Source: Marsupella aquatica
Taxonomy: Eukaryota > Marchantiophyta
Direction: 5' to 3'
NCBI GenBank assembly: GCA_973895155.1
Contig: OZ316892.1
Location: 24,800,001 to 24,864,000, forward strand
Length of the DNA: 64,000 nucleotides
A program made the position numbers and the translations under genes. Below the pieces are notes generated by a model that saw only the letters and a list, made by a program, of their open reading frames with translations, made no database searches and had not been told where the DNA came from. How positions within the stretch are numbered: the first letter of the stretch is position 1; every line of letters starts with the position of its first letter. Below are positions 1-11,493 of the stretch, in pieces.

Positions 1-430
1 GCCCTCTTGGATGGGTTTGCTTTGGGTTTCAAGACAAACCAACAACAAAAGGAAAGATACGTTGAAATTTAGCTGAGGAGGACAGTGCACATGATAAGTA
101 TGTTGCAAGGCAAAAAAAAAGTGTGGCTACCCTACAGAGATGCATTCTAGTGGGTAGATAGTCTATGCATTCTCGTGGGTAGATAGTCTATGCCCTCTTG
201 GATGGGTTTGCTTTAGGTTACAAAGACAAACCAACAAAAAAGGAAAGAAACATTAGAGACTCATGCTCCTGGGTAGATAGTCTAAGCCCTCTTGGATGGG
301 TTTGCTTGAGGTTTCAAGACAAACCCACAAAATGAGAGGAAAGAAAAATTAGAGACTCATGCTCGAGGGTAAATACTCTGCGCCCCCTTGGATGGGTTTG
401 CTTTAGGTTTCAAGACAAACCAACAAGAAA
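1..430. repeat. ~95-bp tandem satellite, partial array
   Basis: The phrase 'ccctcttggatgggtttgct' recurs at about 1, 192, 286 and 382, each time followed by a 'caagacaaaccaac' segment and an A-rich tail. The spacing of ~95 bp (191 bp for the first step) suggests a tandem satellite with one decayed unit near 97-190. The array runs off the left edge. No coding potential is seen. Confidence 0.8.
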
Positions 431-687
431 TAGGAAAGAACATTACAATTTAGCTGGGGAGGACAGTGCACATGATACATATAGGGTAATGACGGCTTGG
501 TCTTGGGTTAGTGGTCTGTAACCCTGTGACCAGAAAGTGAGGCAATACTGACCGGCGGCAGCCAGGAATTTTTTTTTAGCTTTGTGGGAACAGGTTTCAG
601 ACAGTAACCCAACCCATGCTGTCATTATCATACGTAATACCTGTCCGGAAAAAAGATTATTGGGAACATTTTTTGGGCAGATGATTA

Positions 688-782
688 TGGAAATGGTGGC
701 ACCTAGTAGAAAAGGTTACACACCGGTAACCTTGTAAGAAATGGTGGCACCTAGGAGAAAAGGTTACACACCGGTAACCTTG
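688..782. repeat. 48-bp tandem duplication
   Basis: Two near-identical copies start at about 693 and 741. Each contains 'ggttacacaccggtaacc', itself an inverted repeat (ggttac / gtaacc), so each unit could form a small hairpin. Confidence 0.75.
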
Positions 783-2197
783 CTTCCTGACAGGAATTAG
801 GTATGTTTCAAGGCCAAAAGAAACAGGACTGTGCACTAAAATTGAGAAGAGAAGTGGAGGACGAGAGGAGCCCAATTTGGACTTGCCCAACAAATGGAGC
901 CTTTGGAGCCCGTCAACGAGCAAATCGTCAACCAGCAAGTCGTCACCCGGACCCTCTTGGCCACCCATGTCAACTGCCTGGCCCGGCCATGACCTCCCAG
1001 CCCGAGCCCACCCTTCACAGAAGCTCCCCGGCCCTTCTTCCCGGCAAAACACCCCCCGGTCCCGGTCCCCAATCGCCCCGCCCTGAGTACTCACCCAGGC
1101 CCGGCTCCCAGCCCCATCCCCCGGTCTCCCTTCCCGGTTTCCCCTTCCCCGGCCTGGCCCGGCCTGGCTTCCACCATAGCCGGGGCCGGGTCTGGGGCAG
1201 GGCCGGGTGCATGGAGGGTTAGGGCGGCAGGGTCCAGGAATGGTTCGGGAATGGATTGGGCCGGGGAATAATTGGGAATACCCGGCAAATGGAGCCATTT
1301 TCGCCCGGCAAATGACGATTTTCCGTGCCCAACAACTCGACAACTTGCCGGTAACTTCAAACCAGGGAACTTCAAACCAGGGAGAGGAGAAGAGTGGAGG
1401 TCACAACTGGGAAAGGAGGGACGAGGTGGAGGTCCATCCTACAAGACGTGTTGAAAGCAGGAATGCCTCCGAGCACGGCAGAGCTGGATCGCCAGTGAAA
1501 ATTCCGAGCTGGCAAACGAAAGAGTGAATGAATGCTGCGTGGATATTGATGGGATTGCATGAACAATTGTCACTTAGGACGGTGGAACGAAGAAAGTGGC
1601 GGATTGAACTGGCGGAGGGGTTTTTCGCTCGTCATCAGTGTTGTGGATTTGTGCCGTGATGGGATCTCATTAATTTAATTGCCAGCGTGAGGGAGCGTGA
1701 TAGATAGATTGCGCGCCCTGAAAGGTTTCCGATAATGATGGTGCTTCGATTCGATTGATGAATAGGATATACCCGGTGCTCATCTGCGCTCTGCTTATTG
1801 GCATTCTCTTTGTGGAGCGTAATCGGATGAGCCGACTCTCATTCTCGGCCCTGCTTTTCGTGCTCTTTTATCTGCTCTCGTTCTTTGCTCGTCTGCCAGA
1901 GTATCTCTTCTTCCTCGTGACCGACAGCAGCTGGACGGGAGCGTGAATTACTCTTCAACCGAATTGGTTTGGTTGGGTCTGCATCTCTATCTGCGCTGCT
2001 GAAGAGTCACTACGATAAGCTTCTCGGTGCCGTTCTTCTTTCATCTGTCATCCATCAGCGCGACTTCAGATCAGCGACGGAGCTCGTATTCGGTGGTGCC
2101 GATCCGGTGTGTTTTGAAGTCAGGCCGAGACAACAGCAGCAGCCGAAGCATTAGCGCCGAGTGATTGATTCAATTTCCTCGGTAGCTTCTCGCCAAA
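783..2197. other. GC-rich intergenic DNA and upstream region of the decarboxylase gene
   Basis: Positions about 900-1250 are rich in CCCGG and GGCCC words. Long open frames exist there on both strands, but they are low-complexity Pro/Gly/Arg-rich and mirror each other, as expected of GC-rich non-coding DNA. From about 1550 the composition becomes ordinary; this stretch should hold the promoter and 5' leader of the gene starting at 2198. I see no convincing TATA box. Confidence 0.5.
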
Positions 2198-5100
2198 ATG
2201 ACGCTTACGCACACTAAAAACGATGACGAGCAGCAACAGTCGGTGCACTCGATATTCGGCTCACGTTACTGCCGGACTGCTTTACCGAAGTACATTTCTT
2301 TTCCTTCAGTCACTAGAATGTTAGACAGCCGAGACGATGGATCGATGGTGCTGACTGTGCTCGAAAGACGTTGGACAACTCAGGGGAACACTAGTCTCCT
2401 CGGGATAGTCTTCCACTTCTTCGTCATATCATCCTTCTAATTTGAACACTAGACGGCCATAGCTATTCATGACATGCGTCACTTTCACACTTCATATCAT
2501 GTTCAGTTTCAAGGAACAGTTCAGTTTCAAGGAACTGGGCAGGTGGTCGTTAGATTTCCTATAAGCACCGTAACTTTTACACTTTGACTTCGACACTCGT
2601 TTCAAGCGTTCTCTTCGCAAACGGAGTATCGTGTGATCATTGTATTTCCCTTCAACACCAGCAGTAAATCGTATGCTGCAGCGCTGGCACTCTTTCCAAC
2701 CTCGAAATTCACCCACAACTGGTTGATAATTCTAAACGTCGATTCAGATGCCCCACTTTAGCAGCTTCACGAGATCCAGATCTAACCCCTCGAAGCAAGA
2801 TGTGTATTTTGCTCTCTCAATTGAAGTTCAGCAATGGGAGGCGTTTCACATATCCTTGGGGATGCATCCAGATTTCCTTCTTGTACATAATCTTTGCACG
2901 TTTTGAGCTGCGTCTCTATTGCCTTGAGCAACTCCTGGTACCCGTGTTCTAAGCAATTGAACCTGTGCAATCTTCGCATGTTTGTAGGTACAAGCTGCCC
3001 GACCGAGAGATACCGAAAGATGCAGCGTATCAGGTCGTAAGCGACGAGCTGATGCTCGATGGCAATCCGAGACTCAATCTGGCCTCATTCGTGACAACTT
3101 GGATGGAGCCTGAGTGCGACAAGCTCATAATGCAAGCATTGAGCAAGAATTACATAGACATGGATGAGTATCCGATCACAACTGAGTTGCAAGTAAGTCT
3201 TGTCGTTTCAAGTAAGTCTTGTCGATTGATGAGACCGTTCACTGCATGTGTTTGAGCAATATGCATGGTTCTCATTTTCACCCTAACTCTAGAGCTGTGA
3301 GCAGGTCATCATCATGCAAAGAGACTCCGTAGATATTTGCTACGAATCTATGATTTGTTTTCCGAACGACCGTTTGTATTGCAATTCCATTAGAGTGACT
3401 AGCTGGTCTTCTTTTATGAGATCCGTCTTCGGTGCAGTGGATTTGGTGGTCTTTCACTTTTCACCATTTTTAAGCTAAGTTTGTAACTACAGTGAAGGAG
3501 ATTATCGTAAGTAGTGAACACTACCGATCTCGTTGTGGTCGCTGTATTGGATCATTGTACTTACGTGAAGATGGTCCGGATTTATCGCAGGATCGGTGCG
3601 TAAACATGATAGCACGATTATTCAACGCACCAGTGCATGATGGACAGCAGGCCGTTGGTGCTGGATGTGTGGGATCATCAGAGGCCATAATGTTGGCCGG
3701 TCTAGCCTTTAAGCGGAAGTGGCAAGCCAAACGGAAAGCGGAGGGCAAACCCTACGACAAACCAAATATTGTTACCGGAGCAAACGTGCAGGTACAATTG
3801 TCAAACATGGAGTGGTATTCTTGCTGGCCTGGCCTCGCAGAGCCAGTACCAGGTAGTACTACCGGCATTCCAGGATTTTACGGATGCTTCCTTACGAGCA
3901 TGTCTCGTGGTTCGTTTGCCATGTATCTTAGATCATATGCGTTTCTGGACGTCTGAGCTGGACCTCTGTAGTAGTGGTGAAGAAATCGAGCAACGGAAGA
4001 GAACCTGCAGACAATTCTATGTCTGTAGATGCGGTTGCAAAAGGGATGTACGTGTGGTTGTAAAGGGACGATTGTACTGCAGCTAGACTGAGTTGTTGCT
4101 GGCTGAACAGGTGTGCTGGGAGAAGTTTGCAAATTACTTCGAGGTCGGATTGAAGGAGGTGAAGCTGTCGAAAGGTTACTATGTGATGGACCCTGTTAAA
4201 GCCGTGGAGCTGGTGGATGAGAATACCATTTGTGTTTGTGCGATCTTAGGTTCAACATATAACGGAGAGTTTGAAGACGTGAAAACTCTCAACGATTTGC
4301 TGACGAAAAAAAACGCGGAGAAAGGGTAAGAACTCTAATTTCCGGTTCGATCTTCCTGCGAGGGGTCATTGCTACTTAAGAATTCGGGTCCCGGAGACCG
4401 TTAGGTGCTTCAATTTGTGCAACATCAGATGGAGATAGTTTTGACGATGCTCAGAATTACGAATCCACCTGCTCATCCATCATCTCTTCGCCGTGCAGGT
4501 TGGATGTTGGAATCCACGTGGATGCCGCAAGTGGAGGGTTTGTAGCACCTTTTGTATATCCCGATTTGGTTTGGGATTTCAAATTACCTCTTGTTAGAAG
4601 TATCAATGTCAGCGGGCACAAGTACGGGCTGGTGTATGCTGGAGTCGGATGGGTTGTGTGGCGCTCCAAACAGGACCTCCCAGAAGAGCTCATTTTCCAT
4701 GTTAATTACCTGGGGGCCGATCAACCAACCTTCACCCTTAACTTCTCAAAAGGTACTTCGTGTCGGCAGGCCCTAGGAATGAATTTCGACATTTGTGTTC
4801 ATTTGTGTCAAAGTATAATAGTCTTCAGCAGATACTTAGCTTTTAAAGACTTTCAGCTCGCGTTTCTTACTTCGTGATGTGATTTGGCTGAGCTGCCTTT
4901 GACGAACATGGAAGAGCCTGGCACCCTTGTCACCCCCTTAGCTGAAATTATTGAAGCTAACGATTTTAAGTTTTGTCTTCCGCAGGTGCCAGTCAAATTA
5001 TTGCCCAGTACTATCAGTTCCTCAGGCTCGGTTTTGAGGTATGCTACCCCTCATCCGACGAGGCCAGTCACTGTCTTTATCAGAATTGTGACATGACCTC

Positions 5101-5871
5101 TTTGTCAAGCAAAACGTCCGTTCTTATTTTAATCCTAAACAGAAATTTAACATGTCCTCTCAGGTTGGTAATGAGAAGACTAGTCCCCGTATTTAACGGC
5201 ATTGTGGCAGGACGTCTATGTCAAAGACGACTTCCATTCTTAAAGTCTATACGGGAATATTTGGGGTGAGAGCAATGGTGTGTAATTATGAGTGTGTTGT
5301 GACTGGGTTGCGCAACTTTCTGACGGTCAATAAACACTCTCTAAACACTCTCTGGTTGCAGGGTTACAAATTGATTATGGAAAATTGTCAAGCAAACGCT
5401 GAGACGTTATGTAAAGGTATAGAAGCTACAGGTAAATTTGAGATCCTCTCCAAGGTGGACGGGGTTCCTGTGGTCGCGTTTTCTCTGAAAGACAGGACAA
5501 ATTTTGACGAATATGAACTATCAGCACAGCTCCGCTCGACTGGCTGGATTGTACCAGCTTACACTATGGCACCGGACGCCCAAGATGTACGACTTCTGCG
5601 AGTTGTCATTCGAGAGGATTTCAGTCTCTCACTTGCTGAGAGGCTCCTCGCAGATCTTATTACGGCCATGAGTCACTTGGACGCTCGCGGCCCGAAAGTG
5701 ATAAAGCAGCTAAAAGACGTTGTTTCTAAAGTGGGATCTGATGCCGAGACCAGTCATGGGAAAGTGCCAGAGCATAAGAAGTACGACATTTTCCAATCTG
5801 TCATGAATGCACGAAAGGCTGCCGAGACGTGGAAGAAGAGTTCACACAGAGGTGGTAACGGAGTCTGCTAG
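2198..5871 (+). CDS. GAD: Glutamate decarboxylase (PLP-dependent), seven exons
   Basis: Converts glutamate to GABA and CO2 in the cytosol using pyridoxal phosphate. Exons read as 2198-2289, 2988-3192, 3591-3791, 4111-4325, 4499-4752, 4986-5038 and 5362-5871; every junction is GT-AG and the phases fit, giving 1530 nt and 509 residues, close to the usual ~500. Family landmarks appear in order: the N-terminal MTLTHTKND start and VHSIFGSRY, then [55 protein letters not shown], and [10 protein letters not shown] with the PLP lysine at about residue 279, then [14 protein letters not shown]. The C-terminal tail has a Trp-Lys-Lys (Trp about residue 497) and ends in Val-Cys, as in plant enzymes activated by Ca2+/calmodulin, so activation by calcium at neutral pH is inferred. 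No frameshift or stop interrupts it. The next gene downstream is convergent. Confidence 0.96.
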
Positions 5872-7157
5872 AGTTCGTTACTCTCTCCTGTAGTTTGATT
5901 GCCACTGAAGTCGGGACTAGGAAGGGTGGCCCTCATATAAAAGTCTCGTCGAAGTACTGAACTCTCCCTGAAAGCTTTTCTGGTCACGTTTTTTGTGCTA
6001 CCGTTCCCGCGAGCTACCAATTCATGATTCTCGCTTTAAAATTTGCATCCCGCATTGCATTCGTATAACTCGTTAATGAATCTTTGCAGATATGGTACTT
6101 TCTATTTTGACACCGTCTGAAGGACTAGCTGCCTAGGTCATTAAAATTACATTGCAAAGTGGAACCATAGTTCCTTTGTACACAGGTCATGTGCAAGAAT
6201 TCTGTCAGTTCACATTCTCTGAATTTCTTACTGGCAGCATTCTCAATCAACGAAAATGACGAACAGTCCGCAGACTTGGACGCAACCTTAGGGCTGAGCG
6301 GAGACAAGCTTCGAAGTGCGAATCAATTCTTAAATCGACATTTTTGACGAACTGAATATCCTTACATTGCAGACTCTGGCTTCAAAGTGCGAATCAATTC
6401 TCAATCGACATCGCTGACGAACTCAATATCCTTACACCGCAAACCGAAACGATAGTTCGTGTATGCGAAGGTCATATGCGAAAACTCTGTTACTTCACAT
6501 CTCGACGATACAGTGAATTTCTTACTTGCAGCATTCTCAGTCAAAGAATATGAAGAAAGAGTCAGCAGACTTTAGACTCAACCTCATGGCTGAGCGGAGA
6601 TGGGCTTGAAAGTGAATCGATTCTGAATCAACACCGCTGACTACATCAATATCCTTACATTGCAAGTGGAATGATAATTCGTGTATACGCCTCTTTTAGT
6701 TCCCATCTGGACGATATAGTGAAATTGTTACTGGCAGCGTTCTCATTCGAAGAAATGAAGAACATTCCGAAGACTGACCCAACCTCATGGCTGAACGGAA
6801 TCAACCTTCAAAATGCAAACATTCCCAGTCAAATCGCGTCACTTGAACGGAACACATGAAAGAAACCTTCAAAGTGCGAACCAAAACGGAACACGTGAAT
6901 GGATCGTGTTTCCAAAATGCTCGACTCGAGTGATCAGCGTACATTGGTAATACCTCCCAAAGAAATTCCTCCATTTATCCTCTGAAAATTAATTTTAACG
7001 GAAATTAGGTACTCGAAACACAAATTCTTTTGACATCAGAGTTCGATTGGTCAATAATGAGCGACTTCATCATTGACCCTAACTTGTTTTCCGAATTGTT
7101 ATTGATGAACCATCTTTACATAAAAATGGAATAATTTGATAAATGGCCCTACTTCAG
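5872..7157. repeat. Diverged tandem repeats between two convergent genes
   Basis: This intergenic stretch holds the 3' flanks of both genes and a decayed repeat at about 6130-6880. Three units share the order 'attgcaagtgga..gatagttcgtgta', 'gaatttcttactggcagcattctca' and 'cctcatggctgagcggaga'; they begin near 6150, 6436 and 6659. A further ~72-bp duplication (gaagtgcgaatcaattct to atatccttaca) sits at about 6315-6430. No gene is seen. Confidence 0.7.
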
Positions 7158-9276
7158 TCAATAAACACAATCAACTACCAAAGGGTTGATTATCTTTACA
7201 AAATCATCTGTTCTAACTCCAAGTTTTAGATCAACTTCGCCTCCTCCAAGCCAGAAAAATGCAGGGTTGAGCCTCACGATTGCATCCGACAGAATGACCT
7301 GATCCAGTGACACAACAGCAGCAAAGCCGACCATCAAAACAACAGAATGAACATCGCGACTCACGCGAAGACATGTGGAAAACATGTGATTTCAATGTAA
7401 AACTGCACACGGGACGATTCAGGATAGCGAATTTTGGCAACGACTTTGACTGAAACACATCCGATAATTTTAAATCTATATATAGCAAACTTACAGGAAT
7501 ATTTGTGCGCATGCCAAAGGGCGTCACTGCATTATGTTCAAAGCCCGTGAGGCGATTTGATTCTTCTTCTGGAGCCAGTCTCACTGCAATAACCAGAACA
7601 TGGAATTCCATAACAATCGAACGGATGCCTCATAATTTCCAGTCCCTATATTTTGTCATCATCAGTAACTGAAAACAAATTCCTGGTGAGCACTGCGGGA
7701 ATGACCTTGACTTTACGGTAGAGCAAGCCAACGAAATCCATAAGTGAAGCCCCTAGTCAGTTCATTTGGCAAGGCGTCAAAAACATCACATAATGAGTCG
7801 AGTATTCACTATGTCCAGAAGGTCGCAAAACGAATGAATAGGGTCCTGATCATCTTCGAACTTACAATTGAACCTCTTCTTCGGTATCGTCCCGTTGTTC
7901 AGAGAGTACACGAACTGTCTTACCTTCTCCGCATTCAACCGAGCAGTGTACTACGACAGATGAATAGGTGATACGAGTCAGAAAAGCGAAAATGGACGAG
8001 ATTTGCAAAGCTCTGGCCGGACAGAAAAACATCTCTACACGTTGCGGAACAATAGCTAACTGGATAAAACTGCAGAAAATGTCACTCTATGCTGTAGTTA
8101 GTACCTGAACAACAATGACGTAGTACTTGGAATTGTTGCGATCAGAGCAATCTGTCACGCTCTCATGCGCTTGCGTGTTCACCTGAAAGAACAATCGCAA
8201 TTTTTCTAATTAGTTAACCTCTACATTACACCTAAACAAATTCCGCTTTTTCTTTGAAGAGTAAAAATTCTTTCGACGCCAGATGCATAGAACATTTGCA
8301 TCCAAGAAGCCAGTACTGCAGATGGACAGCCGTCAAGAATCTCCTGGAGAAAATCATCAACCTCGTCAATCTTGCCTCGGGTAGAGTTAACTACGACATT
8401 ATTCAGGTCTCACAGAGAAGGCATGAGGTATGGCGAAAAGGACTAGACAAGCTGTTCTTCTCACATGTCTCAGGGAGACGGTAGATGTAAAATTACCATG
8501 ACAATACTTTTGCATAAATGATCCACTGAAGCTGCTCCCAGTAGATCTCGTCTCTCCTCGAACGACCTCCCGTAATAATCAGAAGGAACCCGCTTGAACA
8601 AAAATTCGGCCCCTGCTTCTCTCAAAGTCCGACTTAATCGCTTCTCTACGCTTATATCTTGCTCGCGGCTACCATCTCCACATTGTCGATGACCGCCTTC
8701 TCCCGTGCAATCGTGAGTCATTCCATTCCGATGGAGGAAAACTTTTTCCCCGTGTTCCCTCGAATGTGTCTGTCCTTGCTCATCGCCTCCGCAACTCTTA
8801 TTAGGGAACGGTGCTGCGCTACTACGTTTGCACGATAAACTGGACGGCACACCGTCTCTTCCAGCATTTTCGCATGATGATTCTTGTTGCCTCCCAACTA
8901 ACTCGCAGTTCAACAATGGATCGTCTAGACTCCGACACAGACCGGCTATTCGAGACAGAATCATAGTTTGTCTCTGTTCCAACCCGGTCAAGTCGCTCCC
9001 AGATCTGCTCATCGTATTCCCAATTCGCTGATAATTCAACTCCCCAGAGGCTGCGAGCGCCACTGGCACCTCCGGTACGACGAATTCGCGTGATTGGTCT
9101 TGTGGCCGCCTGATTAACTCGCATTTCAATGAATCGTCTAGACTCCCAAACAGAGCGGCCAGTCGAGAGAGAATCGTGGCTTGCCTCTGTTCCAACTCGG
9201 TCAAATCCCTCCCCGATTTTCTCAGCGGATTCGCAATTCGCTGATGATCCAACTCCCCAGCTCCCGCGACCTCCAT
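7158..9276 (-). CDS. YbaK/aminoacyl-tRNA editing-domain protein, five exons
   Basis: Exons on the minus strand: 9276-8497, 8182-8105, 7950-7866, 7583-7495 and 7298-7158. All introns are GT-AG and phases close, giving 1173 nt and 390 residues. The C-terminal two-thirds match the plant YbaK/ProX-like family: KRVPSDYY, LCKSIVM, VNTQ, NSKYYVIVVQ, LNAEKVRQFV, LAPEEESNRLTGFEHNAVTP, FFWLGGGEVDLKLG and VVDC near the end. Bacterial relatives hydrolyse mischarged tRNA; the role of this plant subfamily is not settled, so tRNA proofreading is an inference. The N-terminal ~135 residues hold a coiled-coil-like LEQRQATILSRLAAL segment that occurs twice (repeats from about residues 7 and 78) because exon 1 contains a tandem duplication. 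Residues 135-225 are low-complexity and polar. The start is the first ATG of the open frame. Confidence 0.9.
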
Positions 9277-9305
9277 TGCCGCCCTCTGCCACGACGAATT
9301 CGGTG
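8880..9305. repeat. ~213-bp tandem duplication inside exon 1 of the YbaK gene
   Basis: Two diverged copies lie at about 8880-9090 and 9091-9305; for example 'gacgaattcg' at 9079 and 9293, and 'tcgtctagactcc' in both. The period is a multiple of three in the coding part, so the frame stays open and the protein gains a second copy of a ~71-residue block. Identity is clearly below 90 percent, so the event is not recent. Confidence 0.85.
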
Positions 9306-9440
9306 CGCGACACCGAACTCCTTTGGCAATATAATGCGCAGGGCGAGGAGCGGCTGAACTACGAGAAAACTACGAGAGAAACTTCTCGTTGTTTGCCGGG
9401 TGGAAGCTTTCGGAGGCTTTACACGTAGAGGCTAATTGCG

Positions 9441-9885
9441 TAAGGTAACCCATCCCCATGAGGGGGTAATGGGATGTAATCCGAGGGAGTAGAGCCCGAG
9501 GGGTTACAGGGTGATGGGATGTAATCCGAGGGAGGTGAGCCCGAGGGGTTACAGGGTAATGGGCTGGAATCCTAGGGAAGTGAGACCAAGGGGTTACAGG
9601 GTAATGGGATGGAATCCTAGGGAAGTGAGCCGGAGGGGTTACAGGGTAATGGAATGGAATCCTAGGGAAGTGAGCACGAGGGGTTACAGGGTAATGGGAT
9701 GGAATCCTAGGGAAGTTGAGTCCGAGGGGTGACAGGGTAATGGGTGTAAGTCCCGGACTGATGTGTGCCCGAGGGGTTACAGGGTAATGGGATGTAATCC
9801 CCTACGAAGGTGAGCCCAATGGGTTACAGGGTAATGGGGATGTAATCCCCAAGGGAGGTGAGCCAGAGAGGGATACCGCTGATTA
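9441..9885. repeat. 45-47-bp minisatellite, about ten units
   Basis: The core 'gaggggttacagggtaatgg' recurs at about 9501, 9546, 9591, 9636, 9681, 9727, 9774 and 9821. The first five steps are exactly 45 bp, then 46-47 bp. Because 45 is a multiple of three, the array yields a repetitive open frame on the plus strand (about 9511-9732) that I take as spurious. It lies just upstream of the YbaK gene, with its nearest edge about 165 bp from the start codon. Confidence 0.95.
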
Positions 9886-10965
9886 TCCCCAAGTGAGTAC
9901 TATGAGTTACCACAGTAAAACCTGTGCATTTTTGAACCATTCATTTCAATTTTACATTGTAAAATTTTCAGCTGTTAGCGTTTGTCACTTGCACCTTACT
10001 TGATGTCTCATTGAAATTTGAGAATGCCCAAGCCACACAGGAGAAATGTCACAGGGGTAATGTCTCATAACCATATATAATTGTCTCTTAGTGGTGCCAT
10101 AGCTATATTTTCAAGGAAGGGCAAAGAAATTCAAAAAATGTGATCACTTGGATACTTGATGAAATCTAAGACTCTTAGGCTCATTGGAAAGCTTTTTCAA
10201 AATGTTTCTAAGCATTCGAAGCACACCAGAGTATTCATCCTTAGATGAGGGAGTCATTGGAATTGGGTCCAGGGCCATCCACAATTTAAATGTTCAGGTT
10301 AACTGTTCTGAAATGTTGAAACGAATGCAAAGATGATGGCACTTCCATAATGGGAGACTTGGGCTGGGTTCACAGTTAGACAATAGCTTGGAGATGAGTA
10401 GGAGCTAATAATGAAGCCCTAAATGGAAAGGATCCAATAGTGAAGTTTATCCAGGCAATTGACTTCCTGGACCATGATTGTGAAGGTAGAAGATATTTGA
10501 AATTAGAGGGAAGCACTAACATGAGGATCCAAATGGCTTCATCTTCCACTGTACTTTTTGTGTCCTTAACAAGTAAATACTGAGTAAATAGGGAGTTAAG
10601 GTACATCAAATTGTGAGCTTTCAGAGGCCCTGAATGTAGCAAGCAAATGGAATTATACCACCAATACTCCTGGCAAAAAGTTATGTACTAAGAATTTTGT
10701 GGTCCATCAGTTTACTTTTTGTGTCCTTAACCGGAGTTAAGGTACATCAACTTGTGAGCTTTGAGAGGCCCTAACGTAGCAAGCAAATGGACTTATTTCT
10801 CCCCCTCGAAGGGGAAGTACCGTATTTACTACGAGTAAAAAACACGAGGTACAAACTAATTAAGGGTTTTCTTATTTGGAAGCGAAGAGAGTTTTCTTCA
10901 CGGAGACGAAGAAACTAGTACACAACAGACTTTCGATCATCTTCTGAAATCAATCAGTCGTCGAA
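9886..10965. other. Intergenic DNA with a duplication and a doubtful gag relic
   Basis: A ~105-bp segment (about 10550-10650) is repeated at about 10710-10800, the second copy lacking ~28 bp: 'actttttgtgtccttaac', then 'ttaaggtacatcaa' and 'gtagcaagcaaatgga'. An 88-codon minus-strand frame at 10376-10642 faintly resembles the UBN2-type gag of copia elements (EDEAIWILMLVLPSNFKYLL), but this is too weak to call. Otherwise nothing is recognised. The right end should hold the promoter of the next gene. Confidence 0.4.
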
Positions 10966-11013
10966 GGAAGGAAGGAAGGAAGGAAGGGAGGGAGGGAGGG
11001 AGGGAGGGAGGAG
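10966..11013. repeat. (GGAA)n(GGGA)n microsatellite in a 5' leader
   Basis: A pure purine run of GGAA followed by GGGA units ends about 12 bp before the start codon at 11026. If transcribed it would lie in the 5' leader. It could form G-rich structures in RNA or triplex in DNA. Confidence 0.95.
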
Positions 11014-11025
11014 GAGGATTGATTC

Positions 11026-11493
11026 ATGGCCGAAATGGAAGAAGATCCGCAGTTGGAGTACATGAACGAGCAAGCGGTGGCCGGAAAATGGAGCTACCTG
11101 CGGTCCGAATTGAACCAGCTGCACTCCAAGATCACGGAGATGGAGATGGAATTGAGCGAGCACTCGCTCGTGATCGGAGCCATTCAGCCACTGGATCCCA
11201 GCCGGAAGTGCTACCGAATGATCGGGGGCGTGCTCGTGGAGAGAACGGTGGCGGAAGTGCTGCCCGCGGTGACAAGAAACAGGGATGGGCTTCAGGAGGT
11301 CACCACGAGACTGAACGAGGCGCTGGAGAAAAAGAAGACGGAACTGGCCGAGTTTGAGGCCAAGTACAAGATTAAGATACGAAGAGGGGGAGGAGCCCCA
11401 GGAGGTGAAGCGGATGAGAGAGCAGCTGCAGAGCAAGACAAAGCGAGAGAGGGCGCCGCTCAGGGTGTTCTTGTCCGACCGGCAGCTTCCTGA
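11026..11493 (+). CDS. PFD2: Prefoldin subunit 2
   Basis: A beta-type subunit of the hexameric prefoldin co-chaperone, which holds unfolded actin and tubulin and passes them to the CCT chaperonin in the cytosol. The uninterrupted 155-codon frame carries the family signature: YLRSELNQLHSKITEMEMEL (first helix), then SEHSLVIGAIQPLDPSRKCYRMIGGVLVERT (the beta hairpin region), then EVLPAVTRNRDGL and the second helix ending in EFEAKYKIKIR. The C-terminus is a low-complexity tail ending in GVLVRPAAS, like the usual plant GVLVG ending, so no frameshift is needed. The first ATG is followed by a second two codons on; the upstream one is chosen. The length of 155 fits plant orthologues. Confidence 0.95.
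   Translation: MAEMEEDPQLEYMNEQAVAGKWSYLRSELNQLHSKITEMEMELSEHSLVIGAIQPLDPSRKCYRMIGGVLVERTVAEVLPAVTRNRDGLQEVTTRLNEALEKKKTELAEFEAKYKIKIRRGGGAPGGEADERAAAEQDKAREGAAQGVLVRPAAS

Noticed and set aside
657-1375. Long Pro/Gly/Arg-rich frames on both strands
   Set aside because: They overlap in several frames of one GC-rich tract, have no domain and no codon bias; typical of composition, not genes.
3492-4086. 154-codon and 105-codon frames
   Set aside because: They read through introns of the decarboxylase gene; only 3591-3791 is exon.
9511-9732. 73-codon repetitive frame
   Set aside because: It is the direct translation of a 45-bp minisatellite.
9441-9885. CRISPR-like array
   Set aside because: Units are head-to-tail without unique spacers, in plant nuclear DNA; it is a minisatellite.
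10376-10642. Copia gag relic
   Set aside because: Only a short stretch looks gag-like and no zinc knuckle or LTR is nearby.
11376-11493. Frameshift in the prefoldin C-terminus
   Set aside because: The tail looks unusual, but the frame ends in GVLVRPAAS, close to the normal plant ending, so no shift is needed.
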